Assembly (NCBI GenBank): GCA_002409785.1 | Contig: DHOX01000046.1 | Span: 1,632 to 12,520 of the forward strand | Reading direction: 5' to 3' | DNA from: Prevotella sp. UBA5379 | GTDB lineage: Bacteria > Bacteroidota > Bacteroidia > Bacteroidales > Bacteroidaceae | DNA: 10,889 bases | Shown: positions 1 to 7,538 of the stretch, one piece after another | Position numbering within the stretch: position 1 is the stretch's first letter | How the letters are laid out: every line of letters begins with the position of its first letter | Program-made: the position numbers and the translations under genes | The notes under the pieces: generated by a model | Told to the model about the DNA's origin: nothing | The model's database searches: none | Seen by the model: only the letters and a program-made list of their open reading frames with translations

Positions 1-1608
1 ATACGGTGATGAATTCTGTAAATTCAATTCTTCTATGATCTTCATGGCTTTCTCATGGGGAATAACATCATATAAGATGCCTATGGTCTGGTCTTGTATC
101 AGCAGATCCCAGGGTTTCCCTGACTTGGAGATCTGTGCATAATACTTCCCGTTCCATAATCCCCCATCTTCCACATTCCGGTTTATCTTTTCAAAACCTT
201 TCTGATAAACATTCTGATAAACATCAATTCCATCCTGATCATCAACTACCTTTGCCATTTTGCTCATTTGGTCAGCTGCTGCCAGAAACATCAGGCAGGC
301 ATAAGCCGAATACTTACGATCCTGCATGAATGACGTATCTTTCCAATCAGCCCAAAATGAAACTTGCTGAGGTAATCCTGTATGGTCAAAGTCACGAGAA
401 ATCACCCAGTCCATGACACGGCGCATCTTCGGCCAGATTTGCTGCAATTGCCTGCGGTTATGATATAAGGCATAATATCTGGCCGTTCTCAAGATCAAAT
501 ACAGATTGATATCCAGATCATCATGGCGATCAATTTCCGGAAGGATACAAGTAGGTACTTTTCCGGAAGGATGAATATGATCATAACTCTCCTCGATCAT
601 CTTCCATTCCATGTTTTTGAAAAACACAGCATGGATCCATGTCGTCCAGAAAGAGTCCCGCTGGTTCAATTCCCGATACCCAAGCGTCAACACTTTATTA
701 TCCTTCGTACATCTGGTAAGAGAAATTCCTGCTGTCATATACCAACGCAGATATTCATCAAGTTGGTGATCGCCAGTTCGAGGCAACAGATCGGAAAATG
801 CTGATGTATATTCCTTGAGCAGTGGCCAGGATGCCAACGTATAATCGCATAATCCTCTAATGTCAACAAATTGACTGGCTGTAATCCAATCCTTATCGTA
901 AGAAGCGAATAAGACCTTCACTTTCATGGATTTGTTTTTCACAATGGTCAGAGGAATAATCAATTTCCCATTCTCCCATTTTCCTCCCTGATTACTGATA
1001 AGTGCCATTGTCTGGTTGCGGACGGCATCACTTATCAGTTTCGAAGGAGTGATCTGCAGTTCTAAAGATTCAGTCTTTTTCTTCTCCCCTGTAAAAGAAA
1101 ACCCAAACATAAGGACAGGCAGTGCAGACAAGTGCTCATCATTAAAAGCCAAAGGAGAAAACACTTCAGCATGTAACTTCGAAGTCATGATAGAGCCATC
1201 GGCATAATCATTTTCCACGAACGGGAAATATCTTTCTATCTTTTTATGTCTGAATGAAGAAAGGTCAACTGCCCTTCCATTCTTGACTATTTGAAACTGC
1301 AATGACCCTTTATCTTGTAACCATTCACCTAATTTCCCGGGATTTTGCCAGATGTGACCGACCAGACTACCATCATTTAATATTTGGGTAGTAAGGGCAA
1401 AGTTTGCTACGGGACAACCTCCATACAGCTCGCGAGGGACCGAAGTGATCAGTCCCCCATTTCCGCCATTAAAGTCATTTCCATAACAAGAAAACGTAAA
1501 AGCCCAAAACAGTAAAAGTATACTAATACCTTTTTTCCTATACTTGCCCAGCACAGGCAACAGCAATAATCTGTTCTTCATTCTATTTATTTTTACATTC
1601 ATAATCAT
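1..1608 (-). CDS. GH116-like (alpha/alpha)6-barrel glycoside hydrolase, exported; 3' end missing
   Basis: The frame is open from the ATG at 1608 to the left window edge: 536 codons, with no stop reached. I read it as a divergent relative of GH116 (GBA2-type beta-glycosidases). Resemblances seen: an N-terminal beta-rich half with a GH116N-like EVFSPLAFNDEHLSALPV (148-165), then a helical half with HDDLDINLY (362-370), IWPKMRRVMDW (391-401), FWADWKD (418-424) and LWNGKYY (484-490), the last very like the family signature. Candidate catalytic carboxylates are E313 or D318 (ELNQRDSFW) and D421 or D424; I cannot assign them. A hydrophobic stretch (about 29-40) ending in FTFSC41 suggests export, possibly as a lipoprotein, though the lipobox is imperfect. 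In-frame ATGs at codons 3 and 10 are alternative starts; codon 10 gives a more ordinary leader. Family-typical activity would be retaining beta-glucosidase or beta-xylosidase; activity here is inferred. It is more A/T-rich than the other genes. Confidence 0.62.
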   Translation of the reverse strand, partial: MIMNVKINRMKNRLLLLPVLGKYRKKGISILLLFWAFTFSCYGNDFNGGNGGLITSVPRELYGGCPVANFALTTQILNDGSLVGHIWQNPGKLGEWLQDKGSLQFQIVKNGRAVDLSSFRHKKIERYFPFVENDYADGSIMTSKLHAEVFSPLAFNDEHLSALPVLMFGFSFTGEKKKTESLELQITPSKLISDAVRNQTMALISNQGGKWENGKLIIPLTIVKNKSMKVKVLFASYDKDWITASQFVDIRGLCDYTLASWPLLKEYTSAFSDLLPRTGDHQLDEYLRWYMTAGISLTRCTKDNKVLTLGYRELNQRDSFWTTWIHAVFFKNMEWKMIEESYDHIHPSGKVPTCILPEIDRHDDLDINLYLILRTARYYALYHNRRQLQQIWPKMRRVMDWVISRDFDHTGLPQQVSFWADWKDTSFMQDRKYSAYACLMFLAAADQMSKMAKVVDDQDGIDVYQNVYQKGFEKINRNVEDGGLWNGKYYAQISKSGKPWDLLIQDQTIGILYDVIPHEKAMKIIEELNLQNSSPY

Positions 1609-1629
1609 TTTATCCCGGAAATACAGGAA

Positions 1630-1767
1630 TCATCCGTATCTCATGGAGAGCACCACTTCCTGACTGGTATAATTCCCCACTATCCATTCCTGACTGTCAT
1701 CCTCTGCATGACTTGACATGCAGCAGAACAGCAGCAGGAAAACTGGAAAATGCTTTATATTCTTAAT
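1630..1767 (-). pseudogene. Startless signal-peptide-like reading frame, probable gene remnant
   Basis: Between the GH78 stop and the next gene, a 45-codon frame reads IKNIKHFPVFLLLFCCMSSHA followed by EDDSQEW and a further 17 residues, ending at TGA (1630-1632). It has the full layout of a secretion signal: basic start (KNIKH), hydrophobic core (FPVFLLLFCCM), and a small-residue end (SSHA) before an acidic mature start. The codon where ATG is expected, just before AAG AAT, is ATT (1765-1767). The frame is the same as that of GH78 and follows its TAG after three codons. The likeliest reading is the eroded 5' end of a lost secreted-protein gene. Alternatives are a tiny peptide using the rare ATT start, or GH78 stop read-through. 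The 10-base sequence TTCCTGACTG occurs twice here (1657-1666 and 1687-1696, 30 bases apart), and a 7-base inverted repeat lies at 1704-1723. The mature part is too short to assign a family. Confidence 0.4.
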
Positions 1768-1776
1768 GGGTGAAGC

Positions 1777-4700
1777 CTATTTTCTTTCATTCATCACTTT
1801 AAACTGATACTTTCCGGAGCCCAGTTCAAACTGAAATCCGTGCCCGTTCTTCTGACGACCGAGAATGCCCTTCCTGCCCCTGATGATCTTCAGCTTCGCA
1901 TGGTCCGGCATCTCCAGCAGGAGGGTCGCCGTGGTATTGGCCGGAACTTCGGCCGTATAGGTATAGCCGTACTTCGAGGCATCGTCAATATCCGGATTAT
2001 GATTATTACTGTCCCATGCGCTGCTGATGCGGCCGTACATACTGTTATAGGAAGCATGGATGTAATTGAACCGTCCTCCTACTCTTGGCTGGAGATAAAA
2101 ATGCTTGTAAGCAGGATGATCATCATCACGCTGAATGCCAGCACTATACTCCATCATCCATTCCTGTACGGCACCATAAGAGTAATGGTTGAAGGAATTC
2201 ATGCCGACTGGTCCGAAACCGTTCTTGATCGTATAGGAATTCCAGCGCTCCCAGATCGTCGTAGCACCCTGCAACACAGGATAAAGCCACGAAGGATAGG
2301 CCGTCTGCTGGAACAGTTTATAGGCTATACTGTCACATCCATTCTGAGAGAGGACCAGATTGAGATAAGGCGTTCCGATGAATCCCGTATTCAGGCAATA
2401 ATGATTGCCTGCAATGACATTCGACAGATGAATCAATGCCTTCTGCTTGACTTCACCCTCGAGCAAATTCATTTCCAGGGGCATGATATAGGCTGTCTCC
2501 GTAAAAAGGCGCCGCTGTATCTTCGTCCGGGGGCCTGTACCGAATGCCGTCGAATAGGAATCCGTAAAGAGAGGACTCCCCACCGGGGAGAGCATATATC
2601 CTTCGTTATCTACAAAACGTTTATTGAAAGCCTCTTTAATCTGTCCGAATAACTGTTGGTAACGCAAACTGTCAGCCGTCTTTCCTAAGATTCCTGCCAT
2701 CTTGGACATCAACTGGGCATCATACGCAAAATAACAGGTATTCGTCAAATCAGACTGGGTACCCAGAGGAGCTACCCAGTCACCATAACCTCCTATCGGT
2801 TCGATATAATCCTTTGCATGCTTTTCTGCATATTGCATATATTTCTGCATGGAATCATACTGGTCTTCAAGGAAGCGGGTATCATCGTACTGCTGGTAAA
2901 CCTGCCAGGGAATAATGATTCCGGCATCCGCCCAACCGAAGCAGCTTCCCCCCTTATCACCTCCCTGCGGAGATGTTCCTACAACAGGAGCGAAATCACT
3001 GAAGTTCCCGTCATCTCCCTGATTATCCCTGACCGTATAAAACCACCGTGTAAAAAACGGATTTACATTGCGGTTATAAGAAGCTGTACGGGAAAAGATC
3101 TGGGCATCACCCATCCATCCCAGACGTTCGTCACGTTGCGGGCAATCCGTAGGAACAGAAAGGAAGTTTCCACGCTCTCCCCACTGGATATTACTATACA
3201 GTTTATTGATCAGACGGTCTGAGGTATGATAAGAACTCTCCTGCCTGCCCGGAAGAGAATTGAGGACCAGGACCTTTACATCCTCTTTGTCCAGAGGTTC
3301 TGACAGTCCGGTGATCTGGATATAGCGGAACCCATGCGTCGTAAAATGAGGTTCAAAGACCTCACCATCAGGACTGCCCTTACAGATATAATGGTCTGTT
3401 GAAAGAGCACTCCTATAATTATCCGTATATAATTGTCCTTTGAGTTTTTTATAATCTTCTATAGTATAAGGAGGTACCGGATCGACAGGAATCACTTCAG
3501 GATAAGTCATCTCACCATATTTTACAGTGATTCTGTCTCCAGCCTTTCCTTTAAGCAGGATCCGGGGGATCCCCACCATGTTTTGTCCCATATCATAGAT
3601 GTACGTATGGGGAAGAGGTTCCGTCATAGAATGTGCCGCACATACAGTATCCACCCGTACAGGCTGTCCGGTATAAGGCTGCATCCGCACCTTTTGTGAA
3701 GGGGCTTCAAAAACGGTTGCAGGCTCCCATCCCAGGGAAGAGAATCCGGCCGTAGACCAGCCCGGCATCTCCTTTCGGGCATCAATATCCTCACCGTTGT
3801 ACAGACTATTTGCTGTAATCGGACCCTTGGACGTACTCTGCCAACTCCCGTCAGAAACGATTGTCTGAGTTTTCCCGTCTTCATAAGTAATCACGAGTTT
3901 GGCCAGCAGGGACTGCTCTACCCCATACTGGTCCATCCACTCCGGGTTATAGCCACAATAGTCACTCCACCACCCGTTTCCTAAGATTGCACCGAGGGCA
4001 TTCTCCCCATTCTGAAGCAGAGAAGTCACATCATACGTATTATACATGATCCTGAAACGATAATCCGTCCATCCAGGATTCAAGAAGTCCTCTGCCACCG
4101 GTCTGCCGTTGAGATACATTTCATAGATTCCACGGGCCGTGGCATAAAGCCGGGCACTTTTCACACGACCAGAGAGAGAGAATGTCTTACGGAGCATCGG
4201 AGCAGAGATCTCCGCTCCCGGATACCAGGTATTCAACTTTCCATCTCCAGTCAAGGTATATACCTTCGGGTCATCGTATAACACCGTTCCACGGGCTTTC
4301 TCACGAATCTGCAAATGAGAAAATACCGCATCCTCACCCTCCGGCTGCCGGAAGCCGATGGCAAACAACCGGCACAGTTGCCCCCAGTTCTTGAAGTACA
4401 ACCGGAAAGCCTCTTCTTTTTCCGATGCCCGGACCTTCTTTCCATCTATCTCAACCCAGATACGGTAATAGTAACATCCGTCCGAATCCAATATCAGGCG
4501 CACATGATGAGATCCATAAAAAGAAGAGGAAGGGAGCAGGGACGACAGGTCAGTCTGCCCCGTTTCCTTTTCCACTCCATTCTCAGTCTGCAGAAAGGCG
4601 AAGAAGGGGATTCCATTCTTCCCCAATGCCAGTTGTGCCCCTACATAATTCAAACTGTCCCGGCAGCCGAACACGAATACTGAGGAATGGCTGTGACGGG

Positions 4701-5208
4701 CAATCTGCACCTCATAATCGAGAATACAGTTTGAGAGATATTTTGAAAGCAGAGGGCGTCCTGAGCCGATCCACTGCGCCCCGTCCCATCCACTGTTCAT
4801 TAAAGAAGTCTCAAACCATACAGGCCTGGAGTCACAGGGATGCCCTTTCTGATCCCATACAATAACTTTCCAGAAATACCGTGTACAAGGCTGCAAGGCC
4901 CGGCCATTGTACGGGATGCTCACTGACAGGCCGGAAGTGATCTTTCCACTGTCATAGACATAAATCCCGTTCTGAAGGTCCTCCGGAGATTCCCCTACCA
5001 GAACGCGATAAGCCTTCTGCAGGGATTTATAACCTCTCCCCACATCCATCTTCCAACTGAACACCGGTTTGCCTTCCACACCGTATGGAGTGGTTTCATA
5101 ATTTGTGAGAAGATCCGTAATCTCCATCCTGCTCTTAGCCTTCAGGGAAGTACAGAAAGTACTCCCTATCATGGTCAGTAATAAAATTAAAAAATATTTA
5201 TGTCTCAT
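1777..5208 (-). CDS. GH78 alpha-L-rhamnosidase with extra N-terminal-half domain, secreted
   Basis: Inverting alpha-L-rhamnosidase of family GH78, expected to release terminal alpha-L-rhamnose. It has 1143 residues, longer than the roughly 850-1000 common in the family. Layout seen: signal peptide about 1-24 (FLILLLTMIGSTF core, cleavage plausibly after LKA24); fibronectin-like domain about 28-135 (YRVLVGE, RYFWKVIVWD, then AQWIG 144-148); an inserted beta-rich domain about 155-310; the family beta-sandwich about 335-505 (APMLRKTF, NGRPV, NPGWTDY); a second sandwich about 510-655 (YIYDMGQNMVG, HFTTHGFRYIQI); catalytic (alpha/alpha)6 barrel about 660-1010; C-terminal sandwich about 1015-1140. 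The motif DCPQRDERLGWMGD (688-701) supplies the predicted acid E694; WERW supplies the predicted base E987. Both follow the known GH78 pattern. The ATG at 5208 is preferred because the signal peptide starts there. It lies 241 bases after the GH2 stop, with a possible promoter of its own. The preferred linkage cannot be read from sequence. Confidence 0.95.
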   Translation of the reverse strand: MRHKYFLILLLTMIGSTFCTSLKAKSRMEITDLLTNYETTPYGVEGKPVFSWKMDVGRGYKSLQKAYRVLVGESPEDLQNGIYVYDSGKITSGLSVSIPYNGRALQPCTRYFWKVIVWDQKGHPCDSRPVWFETSLMNSGWDGAQWIGSGRPLLSKYLSNCILDYEVQIARHSHSSVFVFGCRDSLNYVGAQLALGKNGIPFFAFLQTENGVEKETGQTDLSSLLPSSSFYGSHHVRLILDSDGCYYYRIWVEIDGKKVRASEKEEAFRLYFKNWGQLCRLFAIGFRQPEGEDAVFSHLQIREKARGTVLYDDPKVYTLTGDGKLNTWYPGAEISAPMLRKTFSLSGRVKSARLYATARGIYEMYLNGRPVAEDFLNPGWTDYRFRIMYNTYDVTSLLQNGENALGAILGNGWWSDYCGYNPEWMDQYGVEQSLLAKLVITYEDGKTQTIVSDGSWQSTSKGPITANSLYNGEDIDARKEMPGWSTAGFSSLGWEPATVFEAPSQKVRMQPYTGQPVRVDTVCAAHSMTEPLPHTYIYDMGQNMVGIPRILLKGKAGDRITVKYGEMTYPEVIPVDPVPPYTIEDYKKLKGQLYTDNYRSALSTDHYICKGSPDGEVFEPHFTTHGFRYIQITGLSEPLDKEDVKVLVLNSLPGRQESSYHTSDRLINKLYSNIQWGERGNFLSVPTDCPQRDERLGWMGDAQIFSRTASYNRNVNPFFTRWFYTVRDNQGDDGNFSDFAPVVGTSPQGGDKGGSCFGWADAGIIIPWQVYQQYDDTRFLEDQYDSMQKYMQYAEKHAKDYIEPIGGYGDWVAPLGTQSDLTNTCYFAYDAQLMSKMAGILGKTADSLRYQQLFGQIKEAFNKRFVDNEGYMLSPVGSPLFTDSYSTAFGTGPRTKIQRRLFTETAYIMPLEMNLLEGEVKQKALIHLSNVIAGNHYCLNTGFIGTPYLNLVLSQNGCDSIAYKLFQQTAYPSWLYPVLQGATTIWERWNSYTIKNGFGPVGMNSFNHYSYGAVQEWMMEYSAGIQRDDDHPAYKHFYLQPRVGGRFNYIHASYNSMYGRISSAWDSNNHNPDIDDASKYGYTYTAEVPANTTATLLLEMPDHAKLKIIRGRKGILGRQKNGHGFQFELGSGKYQFKVMNERK

Positions 5209-5362
5209 GTCTTTAGTCTATTCTTATAAATCATCTTCTTGCACCCCCACGGAAGAAGTAAAGCCGTGCAAATAGGATCACATGGGTAAGGGGCATACAT
5301 CGATTCATCTCCGCACGCCCCCCGGCAGATCATTAAACGGTTATGCCCTGCGGAATCCGTAT

Positions 5363-5395
5363 GCAAATCTCGTGAAATTATTTGAGATATGCAAA
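5363..5395 (-). promoter_or_regulatory. Possible Bacteroides-type promoter inside an inverted repeat, upstream of GH78
   Basis: On the minus strand TTTG (5395-5392), 20 bases, then GAGATTTG (5371-5364) approximates the Bacteroides consensus TTTG-N19-21-TAnnTTTG; the first base of the -7 box does not match. An inverted repeat, GCATATCTC (5392-5384) and GAGATTTGC (5371-5363), 9 bases with one mismatch and a 12-base loop, coincides with the two boxes, so it could be an operator. The implied 5' leader is about 150 bases, long for this group, which lowers confidence. No U-run follows the dyad, so it is not a classical terminator. Confidence 0.3.
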
Positions 5396-5449
5396 GATTT
5401 CGACACCTTCAGGGAATATTCTCCCCTTGAGGATTATGCTGACAGGTCA

Positions 5450-7258
5450 TCAGGGAGCTACGGGAAAGGCAGCCGGACATTTACTGAAGATCGCCCTGAT
5501 GCGTTTCATATCAAACTTAGGTGTCCGGTCATAATAGTAAATCCCGTTCTTTTCCTGCTCTACATCCGTCAGCTGCGTATAGCAGAATCCACATACGTTC
5601 TTGCAAGATCTGATCGCGTCCATCTCCTTCTGCAGACAGTCATAGAAATCATCCTTACTCTTGAACTCCTCTCCGTATCCCCATGATGTCTGACGGTCCT
5701 GAGCTTTGATCCAGGGCAGGCCGCCACACTCATCTATGATATAAGGCTGGCCGTCATACGATGCCAGGAAATCCTTCCCCTGCAGATTACTGTAAGGTTC
5801 CTGCCCTTTGGTAAAGGTCAGCACCTTGGCCAACTTATCCGGATTACGCTCATAGTCATGAACACTCCAGAGGTCCGTGGCCACATGACTGCCACCACTC
5901 GCATCATTGATGGGACGAGTAGGATCCATGGCTTTCGTGATGTGATAGACATCCCTGACCAAACGCGGATAAGTCCCCGGCTGACAGTTCCACGTCTCAT
6001 TGAAGGGGGTCCAGACAGCTATCGACGGATGATTACGTCTGTTTTCTACGATCTCGCTCCATTCTCCGATAAAATTGCGTGCAGCCATTTCATCATTGAT
6101 ATTCAAGACCCAGCTCGGAGCTTCCGCATAAGTGAAATATCCCAATTTGTCAGCCCAATAGAAATACCGGTCTTCAAAGGCTTTCTGATGGGTACGGGCC
6201 CCGTTAAAGCCAGCCGCCTTGCCCAATTCTATATCTTTCTTCAAGTCCTCATCCGTAGGTGCAGTCCATTCTCCGTCAGGATAATAGCCCTGATCCAGCA
6301 CCAGGCGCTGATAATAGGGTTTATTGTTCAAACAGATATATCCGTTCTCCGTTGACACCTTACGCATGCCCGCATACGAATTCACCTCATCAATGATCTT
6401 TCCTTTTCTGTCTGTCACCTTATAAATGACTGTATACAGGAACGGAGACTCGGGACTCCATAATTTCATCTTCTTGATCGGCAACACCAGAATGTCGCTG
6501 TTCGCGCATCTCACCGATCTTACTACTACCACCTTTCTTCCATCCAGCACCGTTGCCGTCAGTCTGTCATCAGACTCATGGTAGAACCTGGGATAGACTA
6601 CCAGTTGTTTCTGGTCAATGTCAGGACAGGCATACACAGATTCCAGCCCCTCAGGAGAGACTGCTTCCATCCACACGGTTTGCCACAACCCCGTCACACG
6701 GGTGTAAGAACATCCCTGAGAGAAAAAGTTGGTACACTGCTTGCCCCCCGGCTGCATCCCAGACCGCAGGTCATCCTTCACATAAACCACCAGACTATGG
6801 GTCGTACCAGGGGCAGCATAACGGGTGATGTTGACGGAAAAAGAAGTACTGCCACCCATGTGGCCCTTCACGAACTTGCCGTCAATATAGATCTCTGCCT
6901 GATAATAGACGGCACCAAAGTTCAGCATAACCTCCTTGCCCTTCCAGTCTGAAGGGATCGAAATATCCCGCTGGTACCACATAGCATTGATAAAATCCTT
7001 ATAGCCGACTCCGGATAACGGACTCTCGGGGCAGAACGGGACGATGATCGTATGATCAAAATGACTAGAAGACTGTAAGTTACGGTCTTTCCCCGAATTG
7101 CCGAAATCAAAAGTATAAGTCCACGCTCCGTTCAGATTTCTCCAGTCAGAACGCTCAAACTGTGGGCGGGGGTATTCGGGACGGGGTATTGTCTCCCCTG
7201 CCCTTATACCTGTTAATGCCAAAAACAAACAGAATACAAAAACACATGTCTTTTTCAT
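5450..7258 (-). CDS. GH2 beta-glycosidase (beta-galactosidase/beta-glucuronidase superfamily), three-domain form, secreted
   Basis: Retaining glycoside hydrolase of family GH2, exported to the periplasm or cell surface. Signal peptide 1-20 (MKKTCVFVFCLFLALTGIRA, cleavage before GETIP). The jelly-roll sugar-binding domain covers about 25-200 (NLNGAWTYTFD, MWYQRDISIP, YYQAEIYIDGKFV, RVTGLWQTVWME). The immunoglobulin-like domain covers about 203-300. The TIM barrel covers about 305-595. The predicted acid/base is E421 (AVWTPFNETW) and the predicted nucleophile E510 (PYIIDECGG), by family pattern. At 602 residues it has only the core three domains, like bacterial beta-glucuronidases and unlike the roughly 1000-residue LacZ type. 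Subfamily marks include DQGYYPDGEWTAPTDEDL (322-339), RTHQKAFEDRYFYWADKLG (355-373) and YTQLTDVEQEKNGIYYYDR (560-578). Beta-galactosidase, beta-glucuronidase, or arabinosidase activity are all open. An unusual cysteine follows the nucleophile. It probably acts after GH106 or GH78 removes capping rhamnose. Confidence 0.92.
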   Translation of the reverse strand: MKKTCVFVFCLFLALTGIRAGETIPRPEYPRPQFERSDWRNLNGAWTYTFDFGNSGKDRNLQSSSHFDHTIIVPFCPESPLSGVGYKDFINAMWYQRDISIPSDWKGKEVMLNFGAVYYQAEIYIDGKFVKGHMGGSTSFSVNITRYAAPGTTHSLVVYVKDDLRSGMQPGGKQCTNFFSQGCSYTRVTGLWQTVWMEAVSPEGLESVYACPDIDQKQLVVYPRFYHESDDRLTATVLDGRKVVVVRSVRCANSDILVLPIKKMKLWSPESPFLYTVIYKVTDRKGKIIDEVNSYAGMRKVSTENGYICLNNKPYYQRLVLDQGYYPDGEWTAPTDEDLKKDIELGKAAGFNGARTHQKAFEDRYFYWADKLGYFTYAEAPSWVLNINDEMAARNFIGEWSEIVENRRNHPSIAVWTPFNETWNCQPGTYPRLVRDVYHITKAMDPTRPINDASGGSHVATDLWSVHDYERNPDKLAKVLTFTKGQEPYSNLQGKDFLASYDGQPYIIDECGGLPWIKAQDRQTSWGYGEEFKSKDDFYDCLQKEMDAIRSCKNVCGFCYTQLTDVEQEKNGIYYYDRTPKFDMKRIRAIFSKCPAAFPVAP

Positions 7259-7303
7259 TACCTATTAAATTAAGATGAGTTTAACTACCAAATTAAAGAT
7301 GAT

Positions 7304-7335
7304 TAAAATTATTCTGGAACACACTGATATCCAAA
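7304..7335 (-). promoter_or_regulatory. Bacteroides-type promoter candidate for the GH2 gene
   Basis: The minus strand reads TTTG (7335-7332), 20 bases, then TAATTTTA (7311-7304). The Bacteroides primary sigma factor consensus is TTTG-N19-21-TAnnTTTG; here the spacing is exact and only the final base of the -7 box differs. Transcription would begin near 7297, giving a leader of about 40 bases before the GH2 ATG at 7258. The surrounding sequence is A/T-rich, as expected. This is the best promoter match in the window, but it is a motif match read by eye only. Confidence 0.45.
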
Positions 7336-7443
7336 CCTGCATAACATCTACTCACTGTATATTACCGCCCGCTTACCTGATGCCATATCCCTATCAGTAC
7401 CACTGCTGCTCCATACGCTGCCTCTGAAAGGCTTGCGTTATCG

Positions 7444-7467
7444 ACCATTTTAGTGTACCAAAATGGT
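7444..7467. repeat. Perfect 8-base inverted repeat (hairpin) ACCATTTT / AAAATGGT
   Basis: ACCATTTT (7444-7451) and AAAATGGT (7460-7467) are exact reverse complements around an 8-base spacer. Just beside it, 7465-7482 can form a second small hairpin (GGTGGAT with ATCCCACC, one bulged base). As RNA these would sit in the GH106-GH2 intergenic transcript. No U-run follows, so it is not a standard terminator. It could be an operator dyad, an mRNA-stabilising hairpin, or part of an interspersed repeat together with the neighbouring block. Confidence 0.65.
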
Positions 7468-7485
7468 GGATAACATCCCACCCCA

Positions 7486-7538
7486 ATGCACCATAGAGAA
7501 GAGCTGGATGCACCATAGAGATGGGTTCTATGGTGCAT
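7486..7538. repeat. Repeat block: two direct and one inverted copy of a 12-13-base unit
   Basis: ATGCACCATAGAG occurs at 7486-7498 and again at 7508-7520, a 22-base period. The exact reverse complement, TCTATGGTGCAT, lies at 7527-7538. The second and third copies form a perfect 12-base stem with a 7-base loop (GATGGGT); the first copy could compete for the third arm. In the transcript this sits about 60 bases after the GH106 stop. Such compact palindromic units resemble REP-like or miniature interspersed elements that set transcript stability, but a paired binding site for a regulator would look similar. No transposase or target-site duplication is seen. Confidence 0.75.

Noticed and set aside
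1840..2652. A 270-codon open frame on the plus strand opposite GH78
   Set aside because: It lies wholly antisense to the GH78 catalytic barrel and C-terminal domain, which carry conserved motifs. Its translation shows no recognisable domain and the opening is explained by the codon use of the real gene.
5248..5268. CACGG / CCGTG hairpin in the GH78 leader as a riboswitch or terminator
   Set aside because: Only five paired bases, no U-run and no known riboswitch layout around it.
5401..5440. Terminator after GH2 from the CCTCAAGGGG / CCCTGAAGG symmetry
   Set aside because: The stem has two mismatches and a wobble and is not followed by a U-run on the minus strand.
5282..5686. A 134-codon plus-strand frame covering the GH78-GH2 gap and the GH2 3' end
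   Set aside because: More than half is antisense to GH2, there is no convincing ribosome site, and the protein resembles nothing I know.
7362..7448. A 28-codon minus-strand frame (MVDNASLSEAAYGAAV...) in the GH106-GH2 gap
   Set aside because: It begins inside an arm of the inverted repeat, has no ribosome-binding site and no recognisable features beyond a mild hydrophobic stretch. A short frame like this is expected by chance.
7444..7538. CRISPR array or insertion-sequence ends
   Set aside because: Only two direct copies of 13 bases with a 9-base spacer, one of them paired with an inverted copy; no spacer series, transposase or flanking target duplication.
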